In this document: piece by piece, positions 45,714-56,204 of the stretch
Numbering within the stretch: the stretch's first letter is position 1
How the letters are laid out: every line of letters begins with the position of its first letter
Program-made: the position numbers and the translations under genes
Notes under the pieces: generated by a model
The model's input: the letters and a program-made list of their open reading frames with translations, nothing else
What the model was told of the DNA's origin: nothing
Database searches by the model: none
DNA from: Pseudomonas sp. A-RE-19
GTDB taxonomy: Bacteria > Pseudomonadota > Gammaproteobacteria > Pseudomonadales > Pseudomonadaceae
Reading direction: 5' to 3'
Assembly (NCBI RefSeq): GCF_019956555.1
Contig: NZ_JAHBDQ010000007.1
Coordinates: 97,840-161,839, forward strand
DNA: 64,000 bases

Positions 45714-46703
45714 TCAAACTGCCGCGGCCAAATCCGGCTTTCCACCCAGCAAAGGCGTCTGTTGATCCGCCAGCCAACGCGCCACCAACGGCCAGACTTC
45801 CGTCTGTGCAGCCTTGCTGACAAGCATTTCCACATGACCGAAATTATCGCCAAAGCCCTGCTCGCGGCCAAGGGTAATGAATTGTTTGTGCTCGGAGCCG
45901 ACCTGATCGAACAGCTTGCGGCAGGCCCAGGTCGGGTCCTGATGATCGCCCGCGGCACTCACCGCCAACACTGGCAACTGAACCTCGGCCAAACCCGCCC
46001 ACCAGTCCTTGTCGGCATCGCCAAAACGGCCGAACAGTCCATACCAGCGCATGCTTTCCAGGGCCAGACCAATCGGCTCGTCCTCCGGGCCACGTTTGAG
46101 CCGTGAACCCGACAGCTGGGCAAAACGCTTGAGAATGAAGCGCCCGCTCCACTCCACCGGTGGAAACTTCAACGGCCAGTAGGTGCGGCTGACCTGTGTG
46201 CCGAAAAACGCCGCAGAAGCCACGGCGGGCTCACCCAGGTACTGACCGCCCAATGCCGCGGCCAGGGTAATGCCGCCCAGCGAATGGCCGATCCAGTGCG
46301 GAATCTGGCCGCTTTGCTCGCGCGCGAATGCACCAATGGCTGGCAAATCGTAGCGCGCATAGTCGGCGACGCGGTTCTTGCGATAATCCTGGTTGCGTTG
46401 GGACAGGCCGTGACCGCGCATTTCCGGAATCCACACATCGAACCCCAGGCGCGTCAGATAAGCGCCCAGGCCCAAACCTTTGGGAGAGAACCAGAAACGC
46501 CGATTGGAAAAGCTGCCATGCAACAGAATCACCGGCACGCCACGCACCGCCGGCTCATCGGCCAGGCCCAAACGCGTCACAGCCAGTTCGACGGTGCCGT
46601 CGGGGCTGTTGCCGGGTTTTAAACGATAGACGTCTTCGCTCAGATCACCGCGCCGCTCGGCGCTGATCAGGGCGACAGGAAATAGGTTGCTGCTGCTTTG
46701 CAT
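45714..46703 (-). CDS. Alpha/beta-hydrolase (esterase/lipase type)
   Basis: 329 residues from the ATG at 46703, preceded by AAGAG. The alpha/beta-hydrolase fold has the nucleophile elbow GHSLGG (S141), an oxyanion region LLHGSFSN (61-68), an aspartate in SAAGDHQDP, and a C-terminal histidine in GDNFGHVEML (H290). No signal peptide, so cytoplasmic; substrate unknown. Homologues at this locus in P. aeruginosa are annotated as an esterase/lipase. The frame runs 64 codons further upstream to 46895, but that part is read-through of a MITE-like element and is not real. Leftward, as are ppsA upstream and rraA downstream. Confidence 0.9.
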   Translation of the reverse strand: MQSSSNLFPVALISAERRGDLSEDVYRLKPGNSPDGTVELAVTRLGLADEPAVRGVPVILLHGSFSNRRFWFSPKGLGLGAYLTRLGFDVWIPEMRGHGLSQRNQDYRKNRVADYARYDLPAIGAFAREQSGQIPHWIGHSLGGITLAAALGGQYLGEPAVASAAFFGTQVSRTYWPLKFPPVEWSGRFILKRFAQLSGSRLKRGPEDEPIGLALESMRWYGLFGRFGDADKDWWAGLAEVQLPVLAVSAAGDHQDPTWACRKLFDQVGSEHKQFITLGREQGFGDNFGHVEMLVSKAAQTEVWPLVARWLADQQTPLLGGKPDLAAAV

Positions 46704-46750
46704 AATGCTCTTGCACAAAAAAGGGCGGCATCCAGATGGAGCCCGCCCAA

Positions 46751-46895
46751 GTGTCCCATCTCGGCAATGACTGTTCAATTTTGCCGGCATGCTGCGTTGC
46801 AGCTCCTCGCCATAGCTGGCTATGACTCGTCGCTGCGCCTTGCCTGCCAACAAAATCCACACATCAAATTTGAACGCATTACCGAGATGGGACAC
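46751..46895. mobile_element. MITE-like palindromic element (145 bp)
   Basis: Terminal inverted repeats GTGTCCCATCTCGGCAATG (46751-46769) and its complement at 46877-46895 match at 18 of 19 positions. The interior is also imperfectly palindromic: TTTTG-ccggca and CTCGCCATAGC on the left answer TTGGCAGGC and GAGTCATAGCC on the right. It encodes nothing. No clear target-site duplication is seen. It lies between the hydrolase start and the ppsA terminator. Confidence 0.7.
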
Positions 46896-46904
46896 AGAAT
46901 CCTA

Positions 46905-46931
46905 AAGAGGCCGGTCACCGACAGGCCTCTT
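46905..46931 (-). terminator. Terminator of ppsA
   Basis: AAGAGGCC and GGCCTCTT pair around an 11-nt loop, 12 bp past the ppsA stop. The U-tract on the minus strand is short (TTTAGG), so efficiency is uncertain. Confidence 0.65.
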
Positions 46932-46942
46932 CACTCAACACA

Positions 46943-49318
46943 TCAGGCCGAAGCCTGACCTTCAGCCAGGAAGAACCAGGTTTCCAGTACGGAATCGGGG
47001 TTCAGCGAAACGCTTTCGATGCCCTGCTCCATCAGCCACTTGGCCAGATCCGGGTGGTCCGAAGGGCCCTGACCGCAGATGCCGATGTACTTGCCAGCTT
47101 TGTTGCACGCCTGAATAGCATTGGCCAGCAGCTTCTTGACCGCAGGATTTCGCTCGTCGAACAGGTGCGCGATGATCCCGGAGTCACGGTCCAGGCCCAG
47201 GGTGAGCTGGGTCAGGTCGTTGGAGCCGATGGAGAAGCCGTCGAAGAACTCGAGGAATTCTTCAGCCAGGATCGCGTTGGACGGCAGTTCGCACATCATG
47301 ATCACGCGCAGACCGTTGTCGCCACGGGCCAGACCGTTTTCGGCCAGCAAATCGACCACCTGGCTCGCTTCGCCCAGGGTACGGACGAACGGCACCATGA
47401 TTTCAACGTTGGTCAGGCCCATCTCGTTGCGCACGCGCTTGAGGGCGCGGCATTCGAGTTCGAAGCAGTCACGGAACGATTCGCTGATGTAACGCGAAGC
47501 GCCGCGGAAGCCCAGCATCGGGTTTTCTTCTTCCGGCTCGTAGAGTTTGCCGCCGATCAGGTTCGCGTATTCGTTGGACTTGAAGTCCGACAGACGCACG
47601 ATGACCTTTTTCGGCCAGAACGCTGCGGCCAGGGTGCTGATGCCTTCGACCAGTTTCTCGACATAGAAGCCGACCGGGTCGTTGTAACCGGCAATACGCT
47701 TGTCGACGCTGTCCTTGATTTCTTGCGGCAGGCCGTCGTAGTTCAACAGCGCTTTAGGGTGAACACCGATCATGCGGTTGATGATGAATTCCAGACGGGC
47801 CAGGCCCACACCGGCGTTCGGCAATTGCGCGAAGTCGAAGGCACGGTCCGGGTTGCCAACGTTCATCATGATCTTGAACGGCAGATCCGGCATGGCATCC
47901 ACGGAGTTTTTCTTGATGTCGAAGCCCAGTTCGCCTTCGAAGATGTAACCGGTGTCGCCTTCAGCGCAGGACACGGTCACGCCCTGGCCGTCTTGCAACA
48001 GCTGAGTGGCGTTGCCGCAACCGACCACGGCCGGAATACCCAGTTCGCGGGCGATGATCGCCGCGTGGCAGGTACGCCCGCCACGGTTGGTGACGATGGC
48101 GCTCGCGCGCTTCATGACCGGTTCCCAATCCGGGTCGGTCATGTCGGAAACCAGAACGTCGCCCGGCTGGACTTTGTCCATCTCGGACACGTCCTTGATG
48201 ATCCGCACCTTGCCCGCGCCGATGCGCTGGCCGATGGCACGACCTTCCACCAGCACGGTGCCGGTTTCCTTCAGCAGGTAACGTTCCATCACGTTGGCCT
48301 GGGTGCGGCTTTTCACGGTTTCCGGACGGGCCTGCACGATGTACAGCTTGCCGTCGTCGCCGTCTTTGGCCCATTCGATGTCCATCGGGCACTTGTAATG
48401 CTTCTCGATGATCATCGCTTGCTTGGCCAGCTCGCTGACTTCGGCGTCGCTCAGACAGAAACGTGCACGATCGGCCTTGTCCACGTCGATGGTTTTGACC
48501 GATTTACCGGCCGTGGCCACTTCGCCGTAAATCATCTTGATGGCTTTGCTGCCCAGGTTGCGACGCAGGATGGCCGGACGACCGGCTTCCAGTGTGCCCT
48601 TGTGGACATAGAATTCATCCGGGTTCACCGCGCCTTGTACGACGGTTTCACCCAGGCCATAGGCGCCGGTGATGAACACCACGTCACGGAAGCCCGATTC
48701 GGTATCGAGGGTGAACATTACCCCCGCAGTGCCGGTTTCGGAGCGAACCATGCGCTGCACGCCGGCCGACAGGGCTACCAGCTTGTGGTCGAAGCCCTGG
48801 TGGACGCGGTAGGAAATGGCGCGGTCGTTGAACAGGGAAGCGAACACCTCTTTGGCGGCGCGAATAACGTTTTCGACACCACGGATGTTCAGGAAGGTTT
48901 CCTGCTGGCCGGCGAAGGAAGCGTCCGGCAAGTCTTCGGCGGTGGCGGAAGAGCGCACGGCCACGGCCATGTCAGGGTTGCCGGCCGACAGTGTGGCGAA
49001 CGCGGTACGGATCTCGGCGTTAAGTTTTTCGGGGAATTCGGCTTCCATGATCCATTGGCGGATCTGGGCACCGGTTTTGGCCAGGGCGTTGACATCATCG
49101 ACATCCAGCGCGTCGAGCGCGGCGTGGATCTGGTCGTTCAGACCGCTCAGTTCCAGGAAATCACGATATGCCTGAGCCGTCGTGGCGAAGCCACCGGGCA
49201 CCGATACACCGGCACCTGCAAGGTTACTGATCATCTCGCCCAGGGATGCGTTCTTGCCCCCCACATGCTCTACATCATGGACGCCGAGCTTATCGAGGGA
49301 AACTACGTACTCTACCAA
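46943..49318 (-). CDS. ppsA: Phosphoenolpyruvate synthase
   Basis: 791 residues. Converts pyruvate and ATP to phosphoenolpyruvate, AMP and phosphate for gluconeogenesis. The N-terminal nucleotide-binding domain starts [25 protein letters not shown]. The swivelling phosphohistidine domain has [23 protein letters not shown] with catalytic H418 and the regulatory threonine T416. The C-terminal PEP/pyruvate barrel has [20 protein letters not shown] and [10 protein letters not shown]. Full family length. It is divergent from ppsR, whose product controls T416. Confidence 0.97.
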   Translation of the reverse strand: MVEYVVSLDKLGVHDVEHVGGKNASLGEMISNLAGAGVSVPGGFATTAQAYRDFLELSGLNDQIHAALDALDVDDVNALAKTGAQIRQWIMEAEFPEKLNAEIRTAFATLSAGNPDMAVAVRSSATAEDLPDASFAGQQETFLNIRGVENVIRAAKEVFASLFNDRAISYRVHQGFDHKLVALSAGVQRMVRSETGTAGVMFTLDTESGFRDVVFITGAYGLGETVVQGAVNPDEFYVHKGTLEAGRPAILRRNLGSKAIKMIYGEVATAGKSVKTIDVDKADRARFCLSDAEVSELAKQAMIIEKHYKCPMDIEWAKDGDDGKLYIVQARPETVKSRTQANVMERYLLKETGTVLVEGRAIGQRIGAGKVRIIKDVSEMDKVQPGDVLVSDMTDPDWEPVMKRASAIVTNRGGRTCHAAIIARELGIPAVVGCGNATQLLQDGQGVTVSCAEGDTGYIFEGELGFDIKKNSVDAMPDLPFKIMMNVGNPDRAFDFAQLPNAGVGLARLEFIINRMIGVHPKALLNYDGLPQEIKDSVDKRIAGYNDPVGFYVEKLVEGISTLAAAFWPKKVIVRLSDFKSNEYANLIGGKLYEPEEENPMLGFRGASRYISESFRDCFELECRALKRVRNEMGLTNVEIMVPFVRTLGEASQVVDLLAENGLARGDNGLRVIMMCELPSNAILAEEFLEFFDGFSIGSNDLTQLTLGLDRDSGIIAHLFDERNPAVKKLLANAIQACNKAGKYIGICGQGPSDHPDLAKWLMEQGIESVSLNPDSVLETWFFLAEGQASA

Positions 49319-49492
49319 GGTGATCTCTCCACTAACTGTGTTGGAAAAGCTCAGAAGCCGGCGACTCAGGGGAGCATTTGCCGGCTGTATGGCCTGGACC
49401 TGGAAAATAAGTGAGAATGCGGGCCACTGGCGGCCGGCAAATCGCGCCTATCATATCCAAGAATCGTCACTAGCTTAAGGCCCAAGGTGCAA

Positions 49493-50311
49493 ATGAAACG
49501 ATCTGCTTTCTTTATCTCCGATGGCACCGGCATTACCGCCGAAACGCTCGGTCAGAGCCTGCTGGCGCAGTTCGAAAACATTACCTTCAGCAAACTCACG
49601 CGGCCGTACATCGACAACGCGGATAAAGCGCGGGCCATGGTACAACAAATCAACAAAGCCGCCGAAAACGATGGTTTTCGTCCGATTATTTTCGACACCA
49701 TTGTCAATCAGGACATTCGTGAGATTCTCGCAACGTCAAATGGTTTCATGATCGACATTTTCTCGACCTTCCTGGCCCCACTGGAACAGGAACTGACCGA
49801 GCATTCTTCCTACACCGTCGGCAAATCCCACTCCATCGGTGGCAACTCCAATTACATGGAGCGCATCGAGGCGGTGAACTTCGCCCTCGACAACGACGAT
49901 GGCGCCCGCACGCATTATTACGACAAGGCCGACCTGATCCTAGTGGGCGTGTCGCGTTGTGGTAAGACGCCGACGTGCCTGTACATGGCCATGCAATTCG
50001 GCATCCGCGCCGCCAATTACCCGCTGACCGAAGACGACATGGAACGCCTGCAACTGCCGACCGCCCTGCGCGCCCATCACCACAAGCTGTTCGGCCTGAC
50101 CATCGACCCGGACCGCCTCACCGCGATCCGCAATGAACGCAAGCCCAACAGCCGCTATTCGAGCTACGCGCAGTGCGAATTCGAAGTGCGCGAGGTGGAG
50201 AATCTGTTTCGCCGCGAGAACATTGCCCACATCAATTCCACGCATTTCTCCGTGGAAGAGATCTCTGCGAAGATTTTAGTGGAGAAAGGTGTGGAGCGAC
50301 GGTTCAAGTAG
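49493..50311 (+). CDS. ppsR: PEP synthase regulatory kinase/pyrophosphorylase (PSRP, DUF299)
   Basis: 272 residues from the ATG at 49493 (AAGG upstream). Bifunctional enzyme: inactivates PpsA by ADP-dependent phosphorylation of its active-site threonine, and reactivates it by Pi-dependent removal. The signature [27 protein letters not shown] and the P-loop GVSRCGKT (152-159) are characteristic. The other family block is [34 protein letters not shown]. It is divergent from ppsA, with 174 bp between the starts, which suggests shared regulation. Convergent with the prp cluster, with a REP between. Confidence 0.96.
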   Translation: MKRSAFFISDGTGITAETLGQSLLAQFENITFSKLTRPYIDNADKARAMVQQINKAAENDGFRPIIFDTIVNQDIREILATSNGFMIDIFSTFLAPLEQELTEHSSYTVGKSHSIGGNSNYMERIEAVNFALDNDDGARTHYYDKADLILVGVSRCGKTPTCLYMAMQFGIRAANYPLTEDDMERLQLPTALRAHHHKLFGLTIDPDRLTAIRNERKPNSRYSSYAQCEFEVREVENLFRRENIAHINSTHFSVEEISAKILVEKGVERRFK

Positions 50312-50336
50312 ATCTCCGGCGCCAGCTCCACCGCCA

Positions 50337-50427
50337 TCGCGAGCAGGCTCGCTCCCACATTTTGAATGGTGTCGCACACAGATAATGTGTCCGCTGAGAT
50401 CCAATGTGGGAGCGAGCCTGCTCGCGA
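50337..50427. repeat. REP doublet between ppsR and prpD
   Basis: TCGCGAGCAGGCTCGCTCCCAC and GTGGGAGCGAGCCTGCTCGCGA are perfect inverted copies in a convergent gap. Confidence 0.93.
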
Positions 50428-50447
50428 TTGAACGATGACGCGGTCTC

Positions 50448-51932
50448 CTAGATCACAAACAAATCCACAAACCGGTTCACTGCGGTCGCTTCAAGCGCTG
50501 CCTGATCCTTGCACAACGCAATAATCTCGGCACTGCGCTGAGCCGTGAAGCGTGTCGCCAGGTTCGCCTTGAACTTGTCCTCCAACAACGGAATGCCATC
50601 GGCGCGACGACGGCGGTGGCCGATCGGGTACTCCACCACCACGTTCTCGGTGCTGGAGCCGTCCTTGAAGAACACTTGCACCGCATTGGCGATGGAACGC
50701 TTGTCGGCTTCCAGGTATTCACGGGTATAGCGCGGCTCTTCGACGATGACCATTTTTTCGCGCAGCACATCGATAATCGGATGGGCGGCGTGGAAGTCGT
50801 CTTCGTATTGCTCCGCCACCAGATTGCCGAACGCCAGTGGTACGGCCGTCATGTACTGAATGCAGTGATCGCGGTCAGCGGCATTGGCCAATGGACCGAC
50901 CTTGGAAATGATGCGGATCGCCGATTCGTGGGTGGTGATGACAATCCTGTCGATCTCATGCAGACGATTCCTGATCAATGGATGCAGGGTAACGGCCGCT
51001 TCGCAGGCCGTTTGCGCGTGAAACTCGGCGGGAAAGCTGATCTTGAACAGCACGTTTTCCATCACGTAGCTGCCGAACGGGCGAGAGAAGCTGAAGGCGC
51101 GTTTGTCTTCAGGCTTGAGCGCCAGGTCATTGTTGGTGTGGCTGAACAGTACGTCGTAGAACCCCCACTGTTTGGCCGTCAGTACGCCGGGGATGCCCAT
51201 TTCACCGCGCATCGCAATGTCCGCCAGACGCACACCTCGGCTGGACGCATCCCCTGCCGCCCAGGATTTGCGTGACCCGGCATTCGGCGCATGCCGGTAC
51301 GTGCGCAACGACTGGCCGTCGGCAAAGGCATGGGATAACGCCGACAGCAGTTGCTCGCGATTGGCGCCCATCAGCTTGGCGGTGACGGCGGTCGAGGCGA
51401 CTTTGACCAGGATGACGTGATCGAGGCCGACGCGATTGAAGGAATTTTCCAGCGCAATCACGCCCTGAATCTCATGCGCCATGATCATGGCGTCCAGCAC
51501 CGCGCGAATGGTCAGCGGTGCGTCGCCATTGGCCAGGCGTTTTTGCGACCGGTGGTCGGCCACCGCGAGAATGGCGCCGAGGTTATCGGATGGATGACCC
51601 CATTCAGCGGCGAGCCAGGTGTCGTTGTAATCGAGCCAGCGGACGATGCAACCGATGTCCCATGCGGCCTTGACCGGATCGAGACGATAACTGGTTCCAG
51701 GCACGCGGGCACCGAAGGGAACGACCGTGCCTTCGACGATGGGCCCCAGGTGTTTGGTGCATTCAGGAAAACGCAGGGCCAGCAGACCGCAGCCGAGGGT
51801 GTCCATCAGGCAGTTGCGCGCGGTATCCAGCGCTTCTGAAGATTCGATTTTGAAATTGAGGACGTAGTCGGCGATGTCCTGCAGGACCGTGTCGTAGTCG
51901 GGGCGGTTGTTCAGGTCGACGTTGGCGCTCAT
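50448..51932 (-). CDS. prpD: 2-methylcitrate dehydratase PrpD
   Basis: 494 residues, MmgE/PrpD family. Dehydrates 2-methylcitrate to 2-methylaconitate in propionate catabolism. Family regions: [114 protein letters not shown]. Here AcnD-PrpF provides a second route, so PrpD is the last, perhaps partly redundant, gene of the cluster. It is separated from prpF by a 213-bp gap with a REP. Confidence 0.95.
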   Translation of the reverse strand: MSANVDLNNRPDYDTVLQDIADYVLNFKIESSEALDTARNCLMDTLGCGLLALRFPECTKHLGPIVEGTVVPFGARVPGTSYRLDPVKAAWDIGCIVRWLDYNDTWLAAEWGHPSDNLGAILAVADHRSQKRLANGDAPLTIRAVLDAMIMAHEIQGVIALENSFNRVGLDHVILVKVASTAVTAKLMGANREQLLSALSHAFADGQSLRTYRHAPNAGSRKSWAAGDASSRGVRLADIAMRGEMGIPGVLTAKQWGFYDVLFSHTNNDLALKPEDKRAFSFSRPFGSYVMENVLFKISFPAEFHAQTACEAAVTLHPLIRNRLHEIDRIVITTHESAIRIISKVGPLANAADRDHCIQYMTAVPLAFGNLVAEQYEDDFHAAHPIIDVLREKMVIVEEPRYTREYLEADKRSIANAVQVFFKDGSSTENVVVEYPIGHRRRRADGIPLLEDKFKANLATRFTAQRSAEIIALCKDQAALEATAVNRFVDLFVI

Positions 51933-52028
51933 GTTCGATTCACTCGGTCAGTGGTTCGTTGATGGGACCTCGGTTCAGGATCAATCTTAGTTGGTGACGC
52001 CATTCTTGTTATTGAAATGCAATTAACT

Positions 52029-52117
52029 GTGGGAGAGAGCCTGCTCGCGATGGCGGTGTGACTGGCAACATAGATGTTGAATGTTATGGCCTCATCGCGA
52101 GCAGGCTCGCTCCCACA
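52029..52117. repeat. REP doublet between prpF and prpD
   Basis: GTGGGAGAGAGCCTGCTCGCGA and TCGCGAGCAGGCTCGCTCCCAC, with the AACATAGATGTTGAATGTTA loop shared with other doublets. Lies inside the prp operon. Confidence 0.92.
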
Positions 52118-52145
52118 GGGTTTTGTGTATATGTCTGGATTGGGG

Positions 52146-53348
52146 TTAGAAAGAATCCCCCGGCACACGGACGTAACCTTCCATCAACACCCGCGCACTG
52201 CGGCTCATGATGGCTTTTTTCACGGTCCATTCACCGTTCACCTGGCTGGCCTCTGCGCCCACGCGCAAGGTGCCGGACGGATGACCGAAGCGTACCGCGT
52301 TGCGCTCGATGCCGCCCGCCGCCAGGTTGACCAACGTGCCGGAAATCGCCGCCGCCGTGCCGATGGCCACTGCTGCCGTGCCCATCATCGCGTGGTGCAG
52401 CTTGCCCATGGACAGCGCGCGCACCAGCAAATCGACGTCGGTCGCCGCAATCGCCTTGCCGCTGGACGCAATGTAATCCGCCGGTTTGGCGACGAACGCC
52501 ACCTTCGGCGTGTGCTGACGCTTGGCGGCCTCGTCCAGATGCTCAATCAGCCCCATGCGCAGCGCGCCGTATGCGCGAATGGTTTCGAACATCGCCAGGG
52601 CCTCCAGGTCGCCGTTGATCGCGCCCTGCAACTCGGTGCCGGTGTAGCCGATGTCTTCGGCGTTGATGAAAATGGTCGGAATGCCGGCGTTGATCAGGGT
52701 TGCCTTGAGCGTACCGACGCCCGGCACTTCGAGGTCATCTACCAGATTGCCGGTGGGGAACATCGAACCACCGGCGCCCTCTTCTTCCGCCGCCGGGTCC
52801 ATGAATTCGAGCTGCACTTCGGCCGCCGGGAAGGTCACGCCATCGAGTTCGAAATCGCCGGTTTCCTGCACCTCACCATTCGTGATCGGCACATGGGCGA
52901 TGATGGTCTTGCCGATGTTGGCCTGCCACACGCGTACCACCGCCACGCCGTTGTGCGGAATGCGGCTGGCGTCCACCAGGCCATTGCTGATGGCAAACGA
53001 GCCGACCGCCGCCGACAGGTTGCCGCAGTTGCCACTCCAGTCGACGAAAGGCTTGTCGATGGAGACCTGACCGAACAGGTAATCGACATCGTGATCGGCC
53101 TTGATGCTTTTTGACAGAATCACGGTTTTGCTGGTGCTGGACGTCGCACCGCCCATGCCGTCGATTTGCTTCTCGTACGGGTCGGGGCTGCCGATCACTC
53201 GCAGCAATAACGCATCGCGAGCCGGCCCTGGAATTTGTGCCGCTTCGGGCAAGTCTTGCAGGCTGAAGAACACGCCTTTGCTGGTGCCGCCACGCATGTA
53301 GGTGGCGGGGATCTTGATCTGCGGTGCAATTTGAGATGCGTGAGCCAT
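52146..53348 (-). CDS. prpF: 2-methylaconitate cis-trans isomerase PrpF
   Basis: 400 residues. Two similar diaminopimelate-epimerase-like domains. Isomerises the 2-methylaconitate made by AcnD so that it can be hydrated to 2-methylisocitrate. Family motifs: IPATYMRGGTSKGVFF near the N-terminus (about 14-29, with the conserved MRGGTSKG), GGATSSTSKTVILS (conserved serine/lysine region), and CGNLSAAVGSFAISNGLV (active-site cysteine in NCGNLS). AAGGA lies upstream of the ATG. It is 52 bp after acnD, and the two always occur together. Confidence 0.95.
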   Translation of the reverse strand: MAHASQIAPQIKIPATYMRGGTSKGVFFSLQDLPEAAQIPGPARDALLLRVIGSPDPYEKQIDGMGGATSSTSKTVILSKSIKADHDVDYLFGQVSIDKPFVDWSGNCGNLSAAVGSFAISNGLVDASRIPHNGVAVVRVWQANIGKTIIAHVPITNGEVQETGDFELDGVTFPAAEVQLEFMDPAAEEEGAGGSMFPTGNLVDDLEVPGVGTLKATLINAGIPTIFINAEDIGYTGTELQGAINGDLEALAMFETIRAYGALRMGLIEHLDEAAKRQHTPKVAFVAKPADYIASSGKAIAATDVDLLVRALSMGKLHHAMMGTAAVAIGTAAAISGTLVNLAAGGIERNAVRFGHPSGTLRVGAEASQVNGEWTVKKAIMSRSARVLMEGYVRVPGDSF

Positions 53349-53400
53349 ATTGATCCTTATCGGCCAGCGCGGGACTCAAGATCCCGCGCGGCTCGTCGTG

Positions 53401-55998
53401 TTAAACGGCAACCGCCGATTCTTCGAGGAAGTCCTGAGCGAAACGCTGCAACACGCCGCCGGCCTCGTAGATCGACACTTCTTCAGCGGTGTCGAGGCGG
53501 CAGGTCACCGGCACTTCGACGCGTTCGCCATTTTTGCGGTTGATCACCAGCGTCAACGTCGCACGCGGGGTGCGGTCGCCAATCACGTCGTAGGTTTCGC
53601 TACCGTCGATGGCCAGGGTGTGGCGATCGGTGCCCGGTTTGAATTCCAGCGGCAACACGCCCATGCCCACCAGGTTGGTGCGGTGGATGCGCTCGAAACC
53701 TTCGGCGGCAATCGCTTCCACACCCGCCAGACGCACGCCTTTGGCTGCCCAGTCGCGGGAGGAACCCTGACCGTAGTCGGCGCCGGCGATGATGATCAGC
53801 GGCTGCTTGCGGTCCATATAGGTTTCGATGGCTTCCCACATGCGCATGACCTGGCCTTCCGGCTCGACCCGCGCCAGAGAGCCCTGCTTGACCTTGCCGT
53901 TTTCCTGAACCATTTCGTTGAACAGTTTCGGGTTGGCGAAGGTCGCGCGCTGCGCGGTGAGATGGTCACCCCTATGAGTCGCGTAGGAGTTGAAGTCTTC
54001 TTCCGGCAGGCCCATTTTCGCCAGGTATTCGCCAGCAGCGCTGTCGAGCATGATCGCGTTGGAAGGCGACAGGTGATCGGTGGTGATGTTGTCCGGCAGC
54101 ACCGCGAGCGGACGCATGCCCTTGAGCGGACGAGCGCCAGCCAGCGCGCCTTCCCAGTACGGCGGACGGCGGATGTAGGTGCTCATCTCGCGCCAGTCGT
54201 ACAGCGGCGTGACCTTCGGGCCGGTGTCTTCGTGAATGGCGAACATCGGGATGTACACCTGGCGGAACTGCTCCGGTTTGACCGACGCTTTCACCACTGC
54301 GTCGATTTCTTCGTCGCTCGGCCAGATGTCTTTCAGGCGGATTTCCTTGCCGTTCGCGTCCAGGCCCAGCACATCTTTTTCGATGTCGAAACGGATGGTC
54401 CCGGCGATGGCGTAAGCCACCACCAATGGCGGCGAAGCGAGGAACGCGTTTTTGGCGTACGGGTGAATCCGCCCGTCGAAGTTACGGTTACCGGACAACA
54501 CCGCAGTGGCATACAGATCGCGGTCGATGATTTCCTGCTGGATCACCGGGTCCAGCGCGCCGGACATGCCGTTGCACGTGGTGCAGGCGAAGGCCACGAC
54601 GCCGAAGCCGAGTTGCTCCAGCTCTTTGGTCAGCCCGGCTTCATCCAGATACAGCGCCACGGTTTTCGAACCCGGCGCCAGCGAGGATTTGACCCACGGC
54701 TTGCGGGTCAGCCCGAGCTTGTTGGCGTTGCGCGCCAGCAGGCCTGCGGCAATGACGTTGCGCGGGTTGCTGGTGTTGGTGCAACTGGTGATGGCGGCGA
54801 TGATCACCGCGCCGTCCGGCATCTGGCCGGGCACGTCGTCCCACTGACCAGAGATGCCTTGGGCCGCGAGATCGGACGTGGCGACACGGGCGTGCGGGTT
54901 GCTCGGCCCTGCCATGTTGCGCACCACCGAAGACAGGTCGAAGCTCAGCCCACGCTCGTATTGCGCACCTTTCAGACTGTCGGCCCAAAGGCCGGTCTGC
55001 TTGGCGTAATTCTCCACAAGCTGCACTTGCTCGTCTTCACGGCCGGTGAGTTTCAGGTAGTCGATGGTTTGTTGGTCGATGTAGAACATCGCCGCCGTGG
55101 CACCGTATTCCGGGGCCATGTTGGAGATGGTCGCACGGTCGCCCAGGGTCAGTGCGGAAGCCCCTTCACCGAAAAATTCCAGCCATGCGCCGACGACTTT
55201 TTGTTTGCGCAGGAACTCGGTCAGCGCCAACACCATGTCGGTGGCGGTGATGCCCGGTTGCAGCTTGCCAGTGAGCTCGACGCCGACGCTTTCCGGCAGG
55301 CGCATCCACGAGGCGCGGCCGAGCATCACGCTCTCGGCTTCCAGGCCACCGACGCCAATGGCGATCACACCCAGCGCATCGACGTGCGGGGTGTGGCTGT
55401 CGGTACCGACGCAGGTATCGGGGAAGGCCACGCCGTCGCGCACCTGAATCACCGGCGACATTTTCTCCAGGTTGATCTGGTGCATGATCCCGTTGCCCGG
55501 CGGAATCACGTCGACGTTCTTGAACGCCTTTTTGGTCCAGTTGATGAAGTGGAAACGGTCTTCGTTGCGACGGTCTTCAATGGCGCGGTTTTTCTCGAAC
55601 GCCTCGGGATCGAAGCCGCCGCGCTCAACGGCCAGCGAGTGGTCGACGATCAGTTGCGTCGGCACCACCGGGTTCACTTGCGCCGGGTCACCGCCTTGCA
55701 GGGCGATGGCATCGCGCAGGCCGGCGAGGTCCACCAGGGCGGTCTGGCCGAGGATGTCGTGGCACACCACGCGGGCCGGGAACCATGGAAAGTCGAGGTC
55801 GCGTTTGCGCTCGATGAATTGCTTGAGCGATTCGGTGAGCGTGGCCGGATCGCAGCGACGCACGAGGTTTTCCGCCAGCACGCGGGAGGTGTACGGTAGG
55901 GTGTCGTAGGCGCCGGGCGCAATGGCCTCGACCGCCGCACGGACGTCGAAATAATCCAGGTGGCTGCCGGGCAGCGGTTTGCGGAATTCTGTGTTCAT
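53401..55998 (-). CDS. acnD: Fe-S-dependent 2-methylcitrate dehydratase AcnD
   Basis: 865 residues, aconitase superfamily. Dehydrates 2-methylcitrate to an isomer of 2-methylaconitate (with PrpF). The [4Fe-4S] ligands are C406 (TSCTNTSN) and C472 and C475 (CTTCNGMSG). The substrate regions VCVGTDSHTPH-like DTCVGTDSHTPHVDALGVIAIGVGG (195-219) and YGQGSSRDWAAKG in the swivel domain are intact. Slightly shorter than housekeeping AcnA (about 890-910). The TIDYLKLTGR block is normal for the A-type. Second-to-third gene of the cluster, with a REP upstream of its start. Confidence 0.96.
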   Translation of the reverse strand: MNTEFRKPLPGSHLDYFDVRAAVEAIAPGAYDTLPYTSRVLAENLVRRCDPATLTESLKQFIERKRDLDFPWFPARVVCHDILGQTALVDLAGLRDAIALQGGDPAQVNPVVPTQLIVDHSLAVERGGFDPEAFEKNRAIEDRRNEDRFHFINWTKKAFKNVDVIPPGNGIMHQINLEKMSPVIQVRDGVAFPDTCVGTDSHTPHVDALGVIAIGVGGLEAESVMLGRASWMRLPESVGVELTGKLQPGITATDMVLALTEFLRKQKVVGAWLEFFGEGASALTLGDRATISNMAPEYGATAAMFYIDQQTIDYLKLTGREDEQVQLVENYAKQTGLWADSLKGAQYERGLSFDLSSVVRNMAGPSNPHARVATSDLAAQGISGQWDDVPGQMPDGAVIIAAITSCTNTSNPRNVIAAGLLARNANKLGLTRKPWVKSSLAPGSKTVALYLDEAGLTKELEQLGFGVVAFACTTCNGMSGALDPVIQQEIIDRDLYATAVLSGNRNFDGRIHPYAKNAFLASPPLVVAYAIAGTIRFDIEKDVLGLDANGKEIRLKDIWPSDEEIDAVVKASVKPEQFRQVYIPMFAIHEDTGPKVTPLYDWREMSTYIRRPPYWEGALAGARPLKGMRPLAVLPDNITTDHLSPSNAIMLDSAAGEYLAKMGLPEEDFNSYATHRGDHLTAQRATFANPKLFNEMVQENGKVKQGSLARVEPEGQVMRMWEAIETYMDRKQPLIIIAGADYGQGSSRDWAAKGVRLAGVEAIAAEGFERIHRTNLVGMGVLPLEFKPGTDRHTLAIDGSETYDVIGDRTPRATLTLVINRKNGERVEVPVTCRLDTAEEVSIYEAGGVLQRFAQDFLEESAVAV

Positions 55999-56070
55999 CG
56001 TCAGGACTCGGTCACGGTGGTTTCAAAGGGTGGGTGCCTGGCGCAGCTCCCGAAGTGAACACGGACAAAT

Positions 56071-56158
56071 GTGGGAGCGGGCTTGCTCGCGATAGCGATA
56101 TATCAGTCGACATAGATGTTGAATGTCAGTCCGTCATCGCGAGCAGGCTCGCTCCCAC
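56071..56158. repeat. REP doublet between prpC and acnD
   Basis: GTGGGAGCGGGCTTGCTCGCGA and TCGCGAGCAGGCTCGCTCCCAC with the shared loop TCGACATAGATGTTGAATGT; inside the prp operon. Confidence 0.93.
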
Positions 56159-56204
56159 AGGGTTTCCGGTTCCTTCAGTACCTCGCGCCAGTGCCCTTCC
56201 CCGG

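Noticed and set aside
46704..46895. N-terminal extension of the esterase frame
   Set aside because: The extra codons are read through the MITE-like element. The ATG at 46703 has a ribosome binding site, and the hydrolase domain fits a protein starting there.
53350..55899. 849-codon open frame on the plus strand opposite acnD
   Set aside because: It mirrors acnD, which has full family motifs and iron-sulfur ligands. GC-rich Pseudomonas genes often leave long open antisense frames. No domain is recognisable.
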